DNA of 64,000 nt from Gnomoniopsis sp. IMI 355080 (Eukaryota; Ascomycota; Sordariomycetes; Diaporthales; Gnomoniaceae): assembly GCA_027946555.1 (NCBI GenBank), contig JAPEVC010000016.1:124001-188000 (forward strand). The letters are read 5' to 3'. The notes under the pieces were generated by a model. The model saw nothing but the letters and a program-made list of their open reading frames with translations, did not search any database and had not been told where the DNA came from. The position numbers were made by a program, and so were the translations under genes. Positions 1-9,781 of the stretch are shown here, piece by piece (within the stretch, counting starts at the first letter, position 1; each line of letters starts with the position of its first letter).

Positions 1-661
1 CTGCGTGGATACATGCTAGATGGCGCCCAGCTAATCAGAAACATCACTGGGAAATGCCAGGCCCTATTTCTTTCAAAGCCAAAGTCCGCACACTCCCGTG
101 TGGGCCTCATCTGTCTCACGCATCATGTCGGCAAAGTCCGCTTCAGCACGTCCTTCTCGCCTGCGACTTTGTCCAATTACTCCTTGAATCCTATTGCAGC
201 TGCCATCTCCAATCGTGCACCCAGGTCAAGTGCCACTTCATGAGTCGTCATGGCTCGAGATGTGTCTGCTTAATCCCGTGAGAAGTGCCGCTACATTTCT
301 GAGATCTGAGGAACAGGTGATAACAGAGATCGTATACCGAGCAGGGCAAAGGCGAGGTGATGAGACGAGGCGACAAGCAGATTGAAGTAGTCATTAGTGA
401 ATATCATTCCCCCACTGGTAGCATGCTGCTCCATAACGCCTACTGAGGTATCAGTGATCAAAGTAACGCCTTTTGTCCGTTCCGTCCTGGAATGAACCCG
501 TAAAACGCCAACAGGAGCCCAACCGACCTTCACAGCCGAATCGAGATTGCAGAAATAACCGACTGTCACCAGTTTTGACTAGTGACTGCAGCAAAGAACC
601 TACGGGAGGCCCTGCTTCACTCGAGTCTGTCCGCCTACTCTTCCAGCTCCAGGACGGCACC
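1..661. other. Intergenic, downstream of TAF6
   Basis: No credible gene. The open frames here are short, overlap one another and resemble no family I know. The right end should hold the 3' UTR of the leftward TAF6 gene. The neighbouring gene to the left lies outside the window. Confidence 0.5.
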
Positions 662-2149
662 CTACTCATCCTTAAACGCTTTGGCGTCCAACACCTGCCT
701 GTTCAACCTCCCATTCTGCAGACTAAAGACCGCCCTTCCGATTCTCGGACCTAGGAAGTTTTCTAGCTCCGCGGAAGCATTCTCTCCCACAGCATTATCG
801 ACCCCGTTCATCATATCTATCTCATTCTTCTCTACCGTCTGTATAGCCTTGACGATGGCGCCGAGGAGCATGTCGAACTCCATTTTGGAGACCTTCTCCT
901 GCAGCTGGGACAGGATCATTTCATCAAAGGCTTTGAGGTTGGGGAGCAGCAGCACCCGCACTGACATCGGCCCACCGGCTGCTGATAGGCCGTTCACCGC
1001 GCCGAAGAGCACCGCAGCGGGCTTTGAAGGGTCCAGGAAGTACTTCAGACAGGTCCTCGTAAGCTTGGGTCGCAGACGCGTATTTGACTTGCTGTAATTT
1101 TTGGCGATCTTGCCAAGAACATTTGAAGACAGCTCTCGTAGCTCGTACTGCTCCTTCACTGCATCAGTGCCCTCATCCGACCCTAGCTTTTTGCTCATCA
1201 AGCACGTCAACACCGGCGCACTCAGCGGCGAGGCATACGGATCGAGGAAGAGATTATCGTTGTCGATGAGCGCGTTTGTAAGCTCCATCATCTGGCGGAG
1301 CACGAACGCATCGTCCAGCCTATGGGTGACCTGATTCGCAATGAAGTTGACAAAGTATGGAACAAGTTGGTGCAGCCCAGGGTCGGAACGGACAGACTGT
1401 AGTGCTGCCTCGCGCAGTTGGCGAACCTCATCGTCGATGTTGTCGTCAAGAATGGCTGACTGGATCTTGTCGAAATATAGGACGAGTTCCTTCGAGATGA
1501 TGTGTCTAACGTGCGGTCTGAAGGAAACGTTGTCGTTTCCAGCCAGGGCGGCCAGAGCAGGATTAGCGCCAGGGCCCTTGGGCACCAACTCTTGCGAGCG
1601 GGACTCGGCGGTCGATGGGTTCTGAGGGATATTGGGCTGGACGCCTTCTATGGCGAGCCAGTGTGCTAATTTAGAAGAGGCCGAGGTCAGTTCTCTGAAA
1701 GTTCTTGTACAGGAAGGGGGATGGCACCAACCTGTGAACGTAGCATCCCGCGGCACCTTGGGCAGGGGCGCATTGATGAGCTTCTCAAAATCGACTTCCT
1801 CGTCTTCGATGTAGAACAGCGGCTGGCCAGGGCCCATGCTCGCCTCGCCATATTTCAATGGGCGTGTTGAGTCGTATCCGTAAAGGGGTTCGACTTCCAG
1901 CACCTTCAATGCCTGCGCCACGTCCTGGATGGTGAGGGTGGTGCGGCCGGCCTGGCGCATGGAGCGCAGACTTTCTATGATGACCTGCCCAAGGCGATAC
2001 TCCACATCTTGCTGCAGGATCTTCAGTGCTTCCTCGTTCAGTGCCCCGATTCCAACAGACTCGGCGACGTCCTTGACGTTTTCTGGATTCCAGAGAAGCT
2101 TCTGCTCGTCGGCTGGCTTGGGCGGGGCCGCGGCCATGATGCCTGGCAC
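662..2149 (-). CDS. TAF6: TAF6, TFIID/SAGA histone-fold subunit
   Basis: Subunit 6 of the general transcription factor TFIID, usually shared with SAGA; it pairs with TAF9 through a histone fold in the nucleus. The model is complement(join(662..1665,1732..2149)), 473 aa. Residues 18-92 form the histone fold ([20 protein letters not shown] start, ending [16 protein letters not shown]), and the C-terminal half is the helical HEAT-like TAF6 domain (for example [32 protein letters not shown]). The 66-nt intron starts GTTGGT and ends AATTAG; splicing gives [13 protein letters not shown], the family sequence. The intron is in frame and has no stop, so the unspliced message also reads through and adds 22 residues. 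The ATG at 2149 is used; a second Met four codons on (2137) is an equally possible start. Confidence 0.93.
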   Translation of the reverse strand: MPGIMAAAPPKPADEQKLLWNPENVKDVAESVGIGALNEEALKILQQDVEYRLGQVIIESLRSMRQAGRTTLTIQDVAQALKVLEVEPLYGYDSTRPLKYGEASMGPGQPLFYIEDEEVDFEKLINAPLPKVPRDATFTGWCHPPSCTRTFRELTSASSKLAHWLAIEGVQPNIPQNPSTAESRSQELVPKGPGANPALAALAGNDNVSFRPHVRHIISKELVLYFDKIQSAILDDNIDDEVRQLREAALQSVRSDPGLHQLVPYFVNFIANQVTHRLDDAFVLRQMMELTNALIDNDNLFLDPYASPLSAPVLTCLMSKKLGSDEGTDAVKEQYELRELSSNVLGKIAKNYSKSNTRLRPKLTRTCLKYFLDPSKPAAVLFGAVNGLSAAGGPMSVRVLLLPNLKAFDEMILSQLQEKVSKMEFDMLLGAIVKAIQTVEKNEIDMMNGVDNAVGENASAELENFLGPRIGRAVFSLQNGRLNRQVLDAKAFKDE

Positions 2150-4479
2150 GTCGGGTCAAGCGGCCGCCAGCGTTGAATTCGTCGCGACGATCGCGTCTCA
2201 ACCTTATTGAAGCAGGCCTAAGGTGGTTTTTGAGGCGGCCGGCTTGAGTGGGACCTTCCGTATGCGCTTCACGGATCACGGTCCGCGTTTGAGAGCGTTG
2301 TTGATTGGGTTGGCGATGCCTTGACTCGCGATCTTTCTGTAGGACGAGGTCGAAGCTTCGACGACATCTGACATGGATCTGACTTGCCTCGCGCGAAATT
2401 AGTAAGCTGCGTGGCCGCCGGCGCTAGCCATAATCTACTACATACTTGGTCCGAAGTATTAAGCTTTTCATTATTAGTCTGGACCTTTGCCTACTCATAG
2501 CACATAGTAGTATATTATTGCCTTCACGTGAACACTCTCGAAAAGTGCCTACACAGACTTCTTCCAATCAAGACGAAAGCAAGATCGTTATGAGCACGGG
2601 GAAACCTGGATTTTTGACCATGAAACTCGGCTGGCAACTCATGTTGAGCGTGCGTAGGCCAAGCCGCGCAATTTCTTGGATCACCGTGGACTCGGATTTC
2701 TTGCGAAGTAGCTCAGTAGCTCCATAGCACCGTCAATATAGGACGTTGGAGTGCTGCCCGCTTGGAAATCTATAAATAATGATGCCACGGATGCAAAGTC
2801 ATTTGCTTGAGTCGAAAGGAAAGCAGGCGTGGGGCCACGCCCGGGGTATCACATACAAATTTTCAACCCTCGTTAGCCACATGGTCTTACTATGTTCTAC
2901 ATAGTATTCCCCTTGTCAACTTTACATCTGTATAGGTTGGGTCTGTTGCTTAAAACCCATAAACGGCTATAATTCTCGTGCCTGTTGTGTACTTTCTGTT
3001 GGTCACTAGTTGTGGGGGACCTGCGAAGACGTGAAAAGCCTTGCAAAGCCTCGACTGCCTAGCCACGTCAACGACCATGATTCCAATGTGGACGTAGTTT
3101 CTCATATCGTCTCGCCAGTCAAGACGCTCTTTTGCCTCCGGTCCATTCAATGAGAGCCAAGCAAGAAGCAAGGATGAATACAAAAATGTACACGAGAGCA
3201 CCAGCTCGCGCCGTTGGCAAGGACATTGCCCAGGAGGTTCATGGCGTGGCTAGGAAATCATACTATTGCAGTAGGTAGGCATCCTGGTACGTTTCTATTC
3301 TAGGCTCTATTCTAGACCAATATGGGCAGCTGCCGAAGGGGAGAATATAAAGAATGAAAATAAAAGCCTTCAGTTCGCAAGGTGCCAAGCGAACAAAATC
3401 AAGTATCCTCCCTATGTACGGGGGGTAATGTTCGCAAATCGGTATTCGCGATGTCAAGGGTGCACGTCAACTAAGGAGTAACCTGCGGTTGCTTCCGCTA
3501 CTATGCAAAAGGGGGACTTGGTAGCGAAAACGCAGTAGATAGGGGCCGGCCCGCAAAATAGATAGACAGCTCTCTGCAGCTTCGGATTTGTACTGGGTGG
3601 ATCGCATGGGCATTCACATGAGGAGTGGGTCACCAGACGGCAAAGCAACCCAAGCTAACACAGCCTTGCCTGAGAAAGGCAAGCTCCGAGCACGACTCCT
3701 GTGGCTGAGAATCTCTCGCTGCTCTCACTGCCACCAACAAACCTGAGGCGAGGCCCCCAAATTTTGCTTCGGCCGAGATGGACGCGGTGATAAAATTCCA
3801 AGAACACCTGGTTTGACCAGATGGGTTCCCTTTGTATCCACACCTCGGTCCTCCATTTCCGGGCTAAGTCGTTTCAAAACACCAATGGGGGATCATCAGA
3901 CGCGTCACCCAAGGCAAAATTTTGTTCCCAATTTGTGAGGTTTCTACTTGTTTCTGCGCCCGTCATCAGATGAACTGACTACTGGTGCAGTCGGATACTT
4001 TCTACCACAGTCTGCAGAGGCTCATGTAAGCATATCATCGCTACTTACAGCATGAGTAGCGTGTGGATATCTCTGGGCCCTGGGGATATACCATGCCAAC
4101 TGCATGCTCCCTCCCTGTCGGTGTTACTGTGTCCTGCCACCTACTATCGGTAGTAGTAGATGTCTACGAGCCGAACCCATCTCGAAAAGGCAGCCCTATG
4201 CCCCACACTGCGCAGGAGGGCGGGGCGAGGCGTGGATGGCGACTATGCCCGCATGCCTGAATACTAAATAGGTATTCATGGAGTCAAGGAGGCGAAGAAT
4301 GTGGGCTCTAATCACAAAGGTATAATACTACCTTCCTTCCACTCCAGATATCTCGGTATATTGTCTCTTTCAACCCATTCTGCAATCTTGCAACAGTCGC
4401 TCACTACTCCTTTCCTCCCAAAGTCACCATTCTTTAGACTTGGAGCTTCTGACCCAAATATTCTTACGCATCACCCAAT
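2150..4479. other. Intergenic, 2.3 kb
   Basis: Divergent spacer between TAF6 and the secreted esterase. It holds only short unrelated open frames, some of which lack an ATG (for example the leftward frame ending near 2950 begins at GTG). A GTAGGTAGG copy of the dispersed motif lies at 3271-3279. The last 200 bases are pyrimidine-rich, as expected for a fungal promoter. No gene seen. Confidence 0.5.
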
Positions 4480-6063
4480 ATGCGGTCACAGAGCATCGCC
4501 GTCGGCGCCTCTGCGCTGGCAGCTACAGCCAATGCTGCCTTGTTCGAGTCGGTCGTCCAGACCGTCAATGGCCCCGTCCAGGGCTACGCAGCCTTCAACA
4601 GCAGCCCAGTCAACGTGACTCTGCCTAACTGGAAGAGCATCGGTGTCTGGAAGGGCATTCCTTTTGGTGCCGACACGGCCTACGAGAACCGCTTCAAGCC
4701 TCCTCAGCCCGTTACCCCGTGGAACGAGACCCTGGAGGCCAAGGAGTTTGGTGACGCCTGTATCTCGGGCGGTACCACCTACTCAGCCCTCAGCGAGAAC
4801 TGCTTGAACCTCAACGTCTGGTCCGCTGCCAACTCCACTAGCGACAAGCTCCCTGTCATGATGTGGTCTTACCCGTCCGGCGGTGCCAACTCGGACCCCC
4901 GTTTCGACGGTGGCGGTATGGCTGACAAGGGCATTGTGTTTGTCAACTACAACTACCGTGACGGCCCCACCGGCTACCTCGTCAACGCCGAGTTGAACGC
5001 CGAGAGACTGGCTTCCGCCGGTGTCAACAGCTCCGGTAACTACGCCCAGCTGGACCAATTCGCCGCCCTGCAGTGGATCCGCGACAACATCGAGGCATTC
5101 GGTGGAGACCCAGACCACATCGTGGTCGCCGGCCAGTCTGCTGGATCGGCCGCGACCTACCACATCCTCAACAGCCCCCTGACTGAGGGCCAGATCGTCG
5201 GTGCGATCATCGAGTCCGGTGTTCGTGACCCGTACGACCCCCTTGCCTTCAGCTTGGCCGAGGGCTACCAGAGTGCCGAGTCCACCGAGGAATACAGCAC
5301 CGCCTTCATGGAGTCGGTCAACTGCACCACCATCGCCTGCCTGCGCGCGCTGCCTGCGTCTGCTCTCGACGTTGCTGGCCAGCCCGGTGCCACTACGACC
5401 ACCTTCAAGCCCTCTCTGGACCACTACACCATCCCCGACACCTACCTCAACACTCTCGTCAACGGCCTCACCAAGGACGTGCCCGTCATGACCGGCAACA
5501 CCCGCGACGAGAGCGGCGCCAGCTACGGACTCGACATCACTCTCGCCACCTACCTCGATGATCTGAACGAGACCTACACTGGTGAGTACGTGGACAAGTT
5601 CCTCGAGCTTTACCCCGCCAACGACAGCGCCACCGCCTCCGCGTCTGAGAACGCCCAGTTCACCGACCGCTCCAAGGTTGGCACCCAGTTCTGGGCCAAC
5701 TACCTGCTCAACACCAACCGCACCTCTCCCGTCTACACCTACCTGTGGGACCACGCTCCTCCAGGACAGTCCGGTGGCGCTGCCCACATGACCGAGATCC
5801 AGTACACCCAGAACAACCTGTACAACATGTACTACGCGTACGAGGCTGAGGACTTTGCCATTGCCGAGATCATGAACGCGTACTGGGTCAACTTCATCAA
5901 GACCGGCAACCCCAACGGCGACGGCCTCGTCCAGTGGGACGCCGTCAACACCTCCACCACTACCACGCAGGAGCTGGGTGATGGCTGGGGTGCGATGCCT
6001 CTTGGCTCGGAGGAGCAGATCGCTCTGTTCGCTGAGTGGTTCCCCACTCTCACCGCCCTATAA
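4480..6063 (+). CDS. Secreted type-B carboxylesterase/lipase
   Basis: An intronless 527-aa alpha/beta hydrolase of the fungal carboxylesterase type B (COesterase) family, probably hydrolysing ester substrates outside the cell. Residues 1-19 are a signal peptide (small/hydrophobic, ending ATANA). The catalytic triad is visible: Ser220 in GQSAG, Glu344 in NTRDESG and His436 in GAAHMTE. SENCLNLNVW (105-114) is the family cysteine signature. There are several N-x-S/T sites. The oxyanion loop is unusual: where relatives have an HGGG-type turn, this protein reads YPSGGANSDPRFDGGG (131-146). Third codon positions are overwhelmingly C or G, more than in neighbours, which suggests high expression and also keeps a long antisense frame open. 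The substrate cannot be inferred. Confidence 0.9.
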   Translation: MRSQSIAVGASALAATANAALFESVVQTVNGPVQGYAAFNSSPVNVTLPNWKSIGVWKGIPFGADTAYENRFKPPQPVTPWNETLEAKEFGDACISGGTTYSALSENCLNLNVWSAANSTSDKLPVMMWSYPSGGANSDPRFDGGGMADKGIVFVNYNYRDGPTGYLVNAELNAERLASAGVNSSGNYAQLDQFAALQWIRDNIEAFGGDPDHIVVAGQSAGSAATYHILNSPLTEGQIVGAIIESGVRDPYDPLAFSLAEGYQSAESTEEYSTAFMESVNCTTIACLRALPASALDVAGQPGATTTTFKPSLDHYTIPDTYLNTLVNGLTKDVPVMTGNTRDESGASYGLDITLATYLDDLNETYTGEYVDKFLELYPANDSATASASENAQFTDRSKVGTQFWANYLLNTNRTSPVYTYLWDHAPPGQSGGAAHMTEIQYTQNNLYNMYYAYEAEDFAIAEIMNAYWVNFIKTGNPNGDGLVQWDAVNTSTTTTQELGDGWGAMPLGSEEQIALFAEWFPTLTAL

Positions 6064-7254
6064 GAGCTTGTCTGTTGAAAAGACGATGCCGATGGCGCAT
6101 GAAGGAGCAAATTGAAGATGTATATTTTGATATATATGGCTAGCCGGGTGGACCCATTTGGGACACCTAATGTACATAGAGTAGAGGAGTATCTGTATAT
6201 AAATGAGATATCCCTAAACGTTGTCTTGAACCATTTGCATAGCCAGTCTCTGAAGTATATGCTACATGATTCTTCCCTATTCACCTGCGCATCTCGCTGC
6301 ACCCTGAGCTCAAGGAAAGTCGGAAGTACAGGCGAGTTCAGTCGTCACTTGTGAGATCATAATCCGTGACTATTATAACGGCCTGGTATTCTGGTGGGTG
6401 AATACTAGACACGTAGTAGAGGCCTCCTCCGGTTTTTGAACCCCTGGCCCGGGTGATGGGCGAGGTGAAAGTGTAGTGATTTCTTTGTGTACAAATAGAC
6501 AGGGAGGCGGGGCATTGAAAGAAAGCTGCTGGCGAGCGCAGAGGAACCTCTCACAGAGACCGTAGAGATCCTCCCCTATCGTCAGTCATGTCTCTTGGTG
6601 AATTCGCTCCTTACATACTCGGACAAATTTCATTATTCCCTTGTGAGAACGGACACATGTGTGCAGTAACAATAGACGGGGACCGAGTTGAACGCAGGCG
6701 AACTCAAGAACATCCTGCATTTGATAGGTACCTTAGGTAGGTACGTGAGAAACAGCAGCAGCAGACATGTTCATTGAAACCTCCCAAAAAAGGCTTTAGT
6801 CTTCTCTTTTATGAGGGCTGGGTATGGAGTATTCGTACTTTGATCTCTTGACAATACGCATGACTAGCATCGCTGGGAACAAACAGCACTCAAAAGACCC
6901 TGCCGGGCAAGTCTAATACCCTTCCAATCCAAGCGCTAGGCCTTCCAATCCAATAGGCCTATTTTTGTACTTCGATATGGCATCCATCCAACGCCTAAGA
7001 CTCCATTATTCTCATTACCTGTTTGGGAGACATGCTCCCCACCTCCCATACGTCTCCTGTATCCAAAACCCATACGTTTCATTACCAAAAAAGGAAAGGG
7101 GTATGATAACGAGTGTCGTGAAGTATGCACATTAGCCAATTATGTCCAGACCAGCCCAGAAGACCCATTTGTGAGGCGATTGGGCGTTGCATGTTTCCAT
7201 ATGGTTGAATTATGTCATAAAAACGTGAATCGGCAAATTTTGCACCAGGCGAGA
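6064..7254. other. Intergenic between esterase and TRP-like gene
   Basis: Convergent 3' regions of the esterase and the TRP-like gene. It is AT-rich just after the esterase stop (TATATTTTGATATATATGG near 6119). A 13-bp direct repeat, CCTTCCAATCCAA, occurs at 6920-6932 and 6941-6953 with a 21-bp period. One dispersed-motif copy is annotated separately. No gene seen. Confidence 0.5.
6725..6744. repeat. TACCTACCTAGG-type dispersed motif
   Basis: TAGGTACCTTAGGTAGGTAC. One of at least seven intergenic copies in the window of a motif built from TACCT/AGGTA units. Confidence 0.5.
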
Positions 7255-9781
7255 TCAGTCCGTATAGCCAACTCCTCGTCGCCAGGGACTGTTGCTTGTT
7301 GTCAGTGTATGTCGTAGATGAGACGTGTATGTTTTGTGACAACTCACCTCGCATTGTTTGTCAACCTGTCAGCCTCGTGAGACCCTGAGCCTGCACTGCC
7401 GCTATGGCTCGCCAGTGGGCTCACCGGGACAGCCGCGCGATCCCGTAAGCTCCCATTCGACCCCGATGTGCTCGGTATTGAAACGGGTCGCATCTTCTCG
7501 TTCATCTCCTCCGTTGACCCCAAGGTGGTCCGGCTGTGTCTTACTGAATTCCTGGCACCCGGAACGCCGTGATGGCCGGGGAGATCTGAGGCGGACGATT
7601 CGGGCAGATCGTCATCATCGTCATCTAGCCGCGCCTTGATATATCCACCCTCGTGATCGCCTCGTGCTGCAGCGGCGAGCGCATCGAGCTGCTGTGTCGT
7701 ATTAAGCACGGATCCGGACTTCATAAATGATGCACGGTCGTCGGCCATTTGGTAACGATTGTCGGGGTTGGACTTGAAGAAAATGACAATGGTTGAGATG
7801 ATGAGGATAAGCAGAAGGACTAGCGTCACGGCAGCATTTAGGATCCACAAGAGGATACCGACGACGCCAATCATGAGGCCGGGACCGTTGAAGACATCAG
7901 TGAAGATAAGCACGAAAATGGCGTTCAGAAAGTTGACGACGGCGATGGTCACATTTATGGCGTTGGTCGACTTGTCCATGTACGGCCGTAGGACACTGAT
8001 GGCGATCAGGGCAGCGACTTCGATAATAATAAGAGCAATAGCTTGCGTGACGCCGGAACCCTGACCAAACGCAACGAACATTGCCTTGAGCAGTGTGTGC
8101 AGAAGCACAGGCACGATGAAGTAGTATGCCGATGCGCGAAACTGGATGTAAAGGAAACCCCACTTGTTAAGCGCATGCTGGTCGGAAAATAGGGCATAGG
8201 CCGGGTTCTTATGGAGGGCAATCTTTGATATCAATCAGCACGATGAGCATCGAAATACATGTGGATTGAAAAACTTACAGAGCGCCTAGCCATACGAATG
8301 ACATTGTAAGATGCCCAGGCAAGAGATAGAATTACACCTAGAAGGAAGCCTACAGCCAATACCATCTCCGCGGGGGAGTCACCTTGGGTAAGCTCCCAGA
8401 GGCAAAGGAGGGACACTGGGAGAAACCCAACGAGGCTGATGCGGAAGAGAATTCCCTTCAAATGCGTTCCTACAAGGTCTGGGTTAATACCATTCTTTGA
8501 CGTACAACGATAGGGTTTCCACTTACGCCAATCGCGTCGGAACTCGGCGAAAGTCTCACTGTTCATCCAGCCAGCCCTCACGCCACCTTCGCAGATATAC
8601 TTGAACACAACGACTGCTAAAGCGCTGAGAAGCAGGAAAATACAGTACCAGACCAAGCCAGTCATGAAGAAATTCGTTGTCTCAATGCCTGCTTGGTACG
8701 CATACCGCTGGATACCGGTAACAATATAGTCTCCGGACGCGGTCTTGATATTTCCAGACCGCTTGGCAATGTTCGAAATCCGCTCGACCACGTTGTCAGA
8801 CCTTGGCATCATAGCCACAGCCCTTCGGTACAGGCCGCTCTTCAGCAAGCTCTTATCCACTCTGGGTGCCATTGCTGCAGCCCTTCGAAACATGCCACTC
8901 TGGATCGGTCCTGCGAGTGGCATCGAGCGCTTCTGCACTTGGACGGAGAGGGAATTGAGGGAGTCAAAGATGTTGGCCGCAGTACCGCCGGTTGATCGCT
9001 GGTACCATGTGAAGATGTTCTGCATGAAATCGACCTTGATGATGCCCAAGCTCCACTGCAAGTCCTGGGTCCAGGCGGCGACGGAGGGAGGAAGCGGCGT
9101 GGCAATCAGGCCAATAATAGCCTGTGACTGGAAGTAGCCGCACAGTGACAGAGCGTTAGCAGCGACGTGGGCCGCGGCATTTTGGTGGCCCAAGCCGGCC
9201 ATCAGGGCCGAGGACGCGAGAGCCAGTCCAGCGATGATGGCGGTAGCCCATTTGATGGCAACGAGATCAACCGTCTTTCCATTGGACACCGAAGCTTGAA
9301 CACAAGCGACCGGAGTTCCGTCAGTGCTGTTGATAAAGACTTTGACCTTTGCGTCGATGTCGGGCATGGTGTAGGCGATGCTCGGGATCTGGGTCTTTGC
9401 GCTCGGGTCGACTTGAACGTTGAAGGGGTTGTTAAGATTACCGGGGCTCATGGGACAGAAGCCCAAGAAGCCATCGCCAGCGGTGCAAGGGTCGATGGTC
9501 TTGCGAATCACGTCGTAGCCGTATGCGGAAACAGTGAAGTCGAAGATCACATACCCCTGCACCGTGGAGGACGCGGTCATGTCCACGGCAATGGAGTTGT
9601 TGTTGGGCGTGTAGACGACATCGAACAGGCTGGCAGAGAAGCCTGAATTGTCCTGGCAGGTACTAAGAGAGGTCGTGTAGAGAAGTGCGTCCTGGGCGGA
9701 GGCGGAGGTGAACAACTGGGCGAGGGTCAGGAAGCTGGCGAAGAGAGACGGTCCCTGAGGTAGGGCGCATGGGAAACGCAT
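7255..9781 (-). CDS. TRP/Flc-like multispanning membrane protein
   Basis: Fungal TRP-like/flavin-carrier (Flc, pkd2-related) family protein, usually linked to calcium, FAD transport or cell-wall stress at ER, vacuole or plasma membrane. The model is complement(join(7255..7288,7348..8222,8279..8469,8527..9781)), 784 aa. An N-terminal signal peptide (to about residue 29, TSASAQ) precedes an ML-like lumenal domain with paired cysteines. From about residue 185 there are many hydrophobic segments (for example VDLVAIKWATAIIAGLALAS, FLLLSALAVVVFKYI, ALIIIEVAALIAISVL), then a hydrophilic tail. Junctions give RRDWR-THLKG, ARRS-IALHKNP and NNA-SPWRRGVGYTD. The 57-nt first intron has no in-frame stop and could be read through. 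The last coding exon is only 34 nt; without splicing, translation stops at a TGA right after the donor, losing the last 12 residues. Transport substrate unknown. Confidence 0.85.

Noticed and set aside
1785..2279. 164-codon leftward frame overlapping TAF6
   Set aside because: Out-of-frame shadow of the TAF6 histone-fold exon.
4783..5787. 334-codon open frame antisense to the esterase
   Set aside because: It mirrors the strong C/G third-position bias of the sense gene; the protein is Gly/Val/Arg-rich with no domain and no signal.
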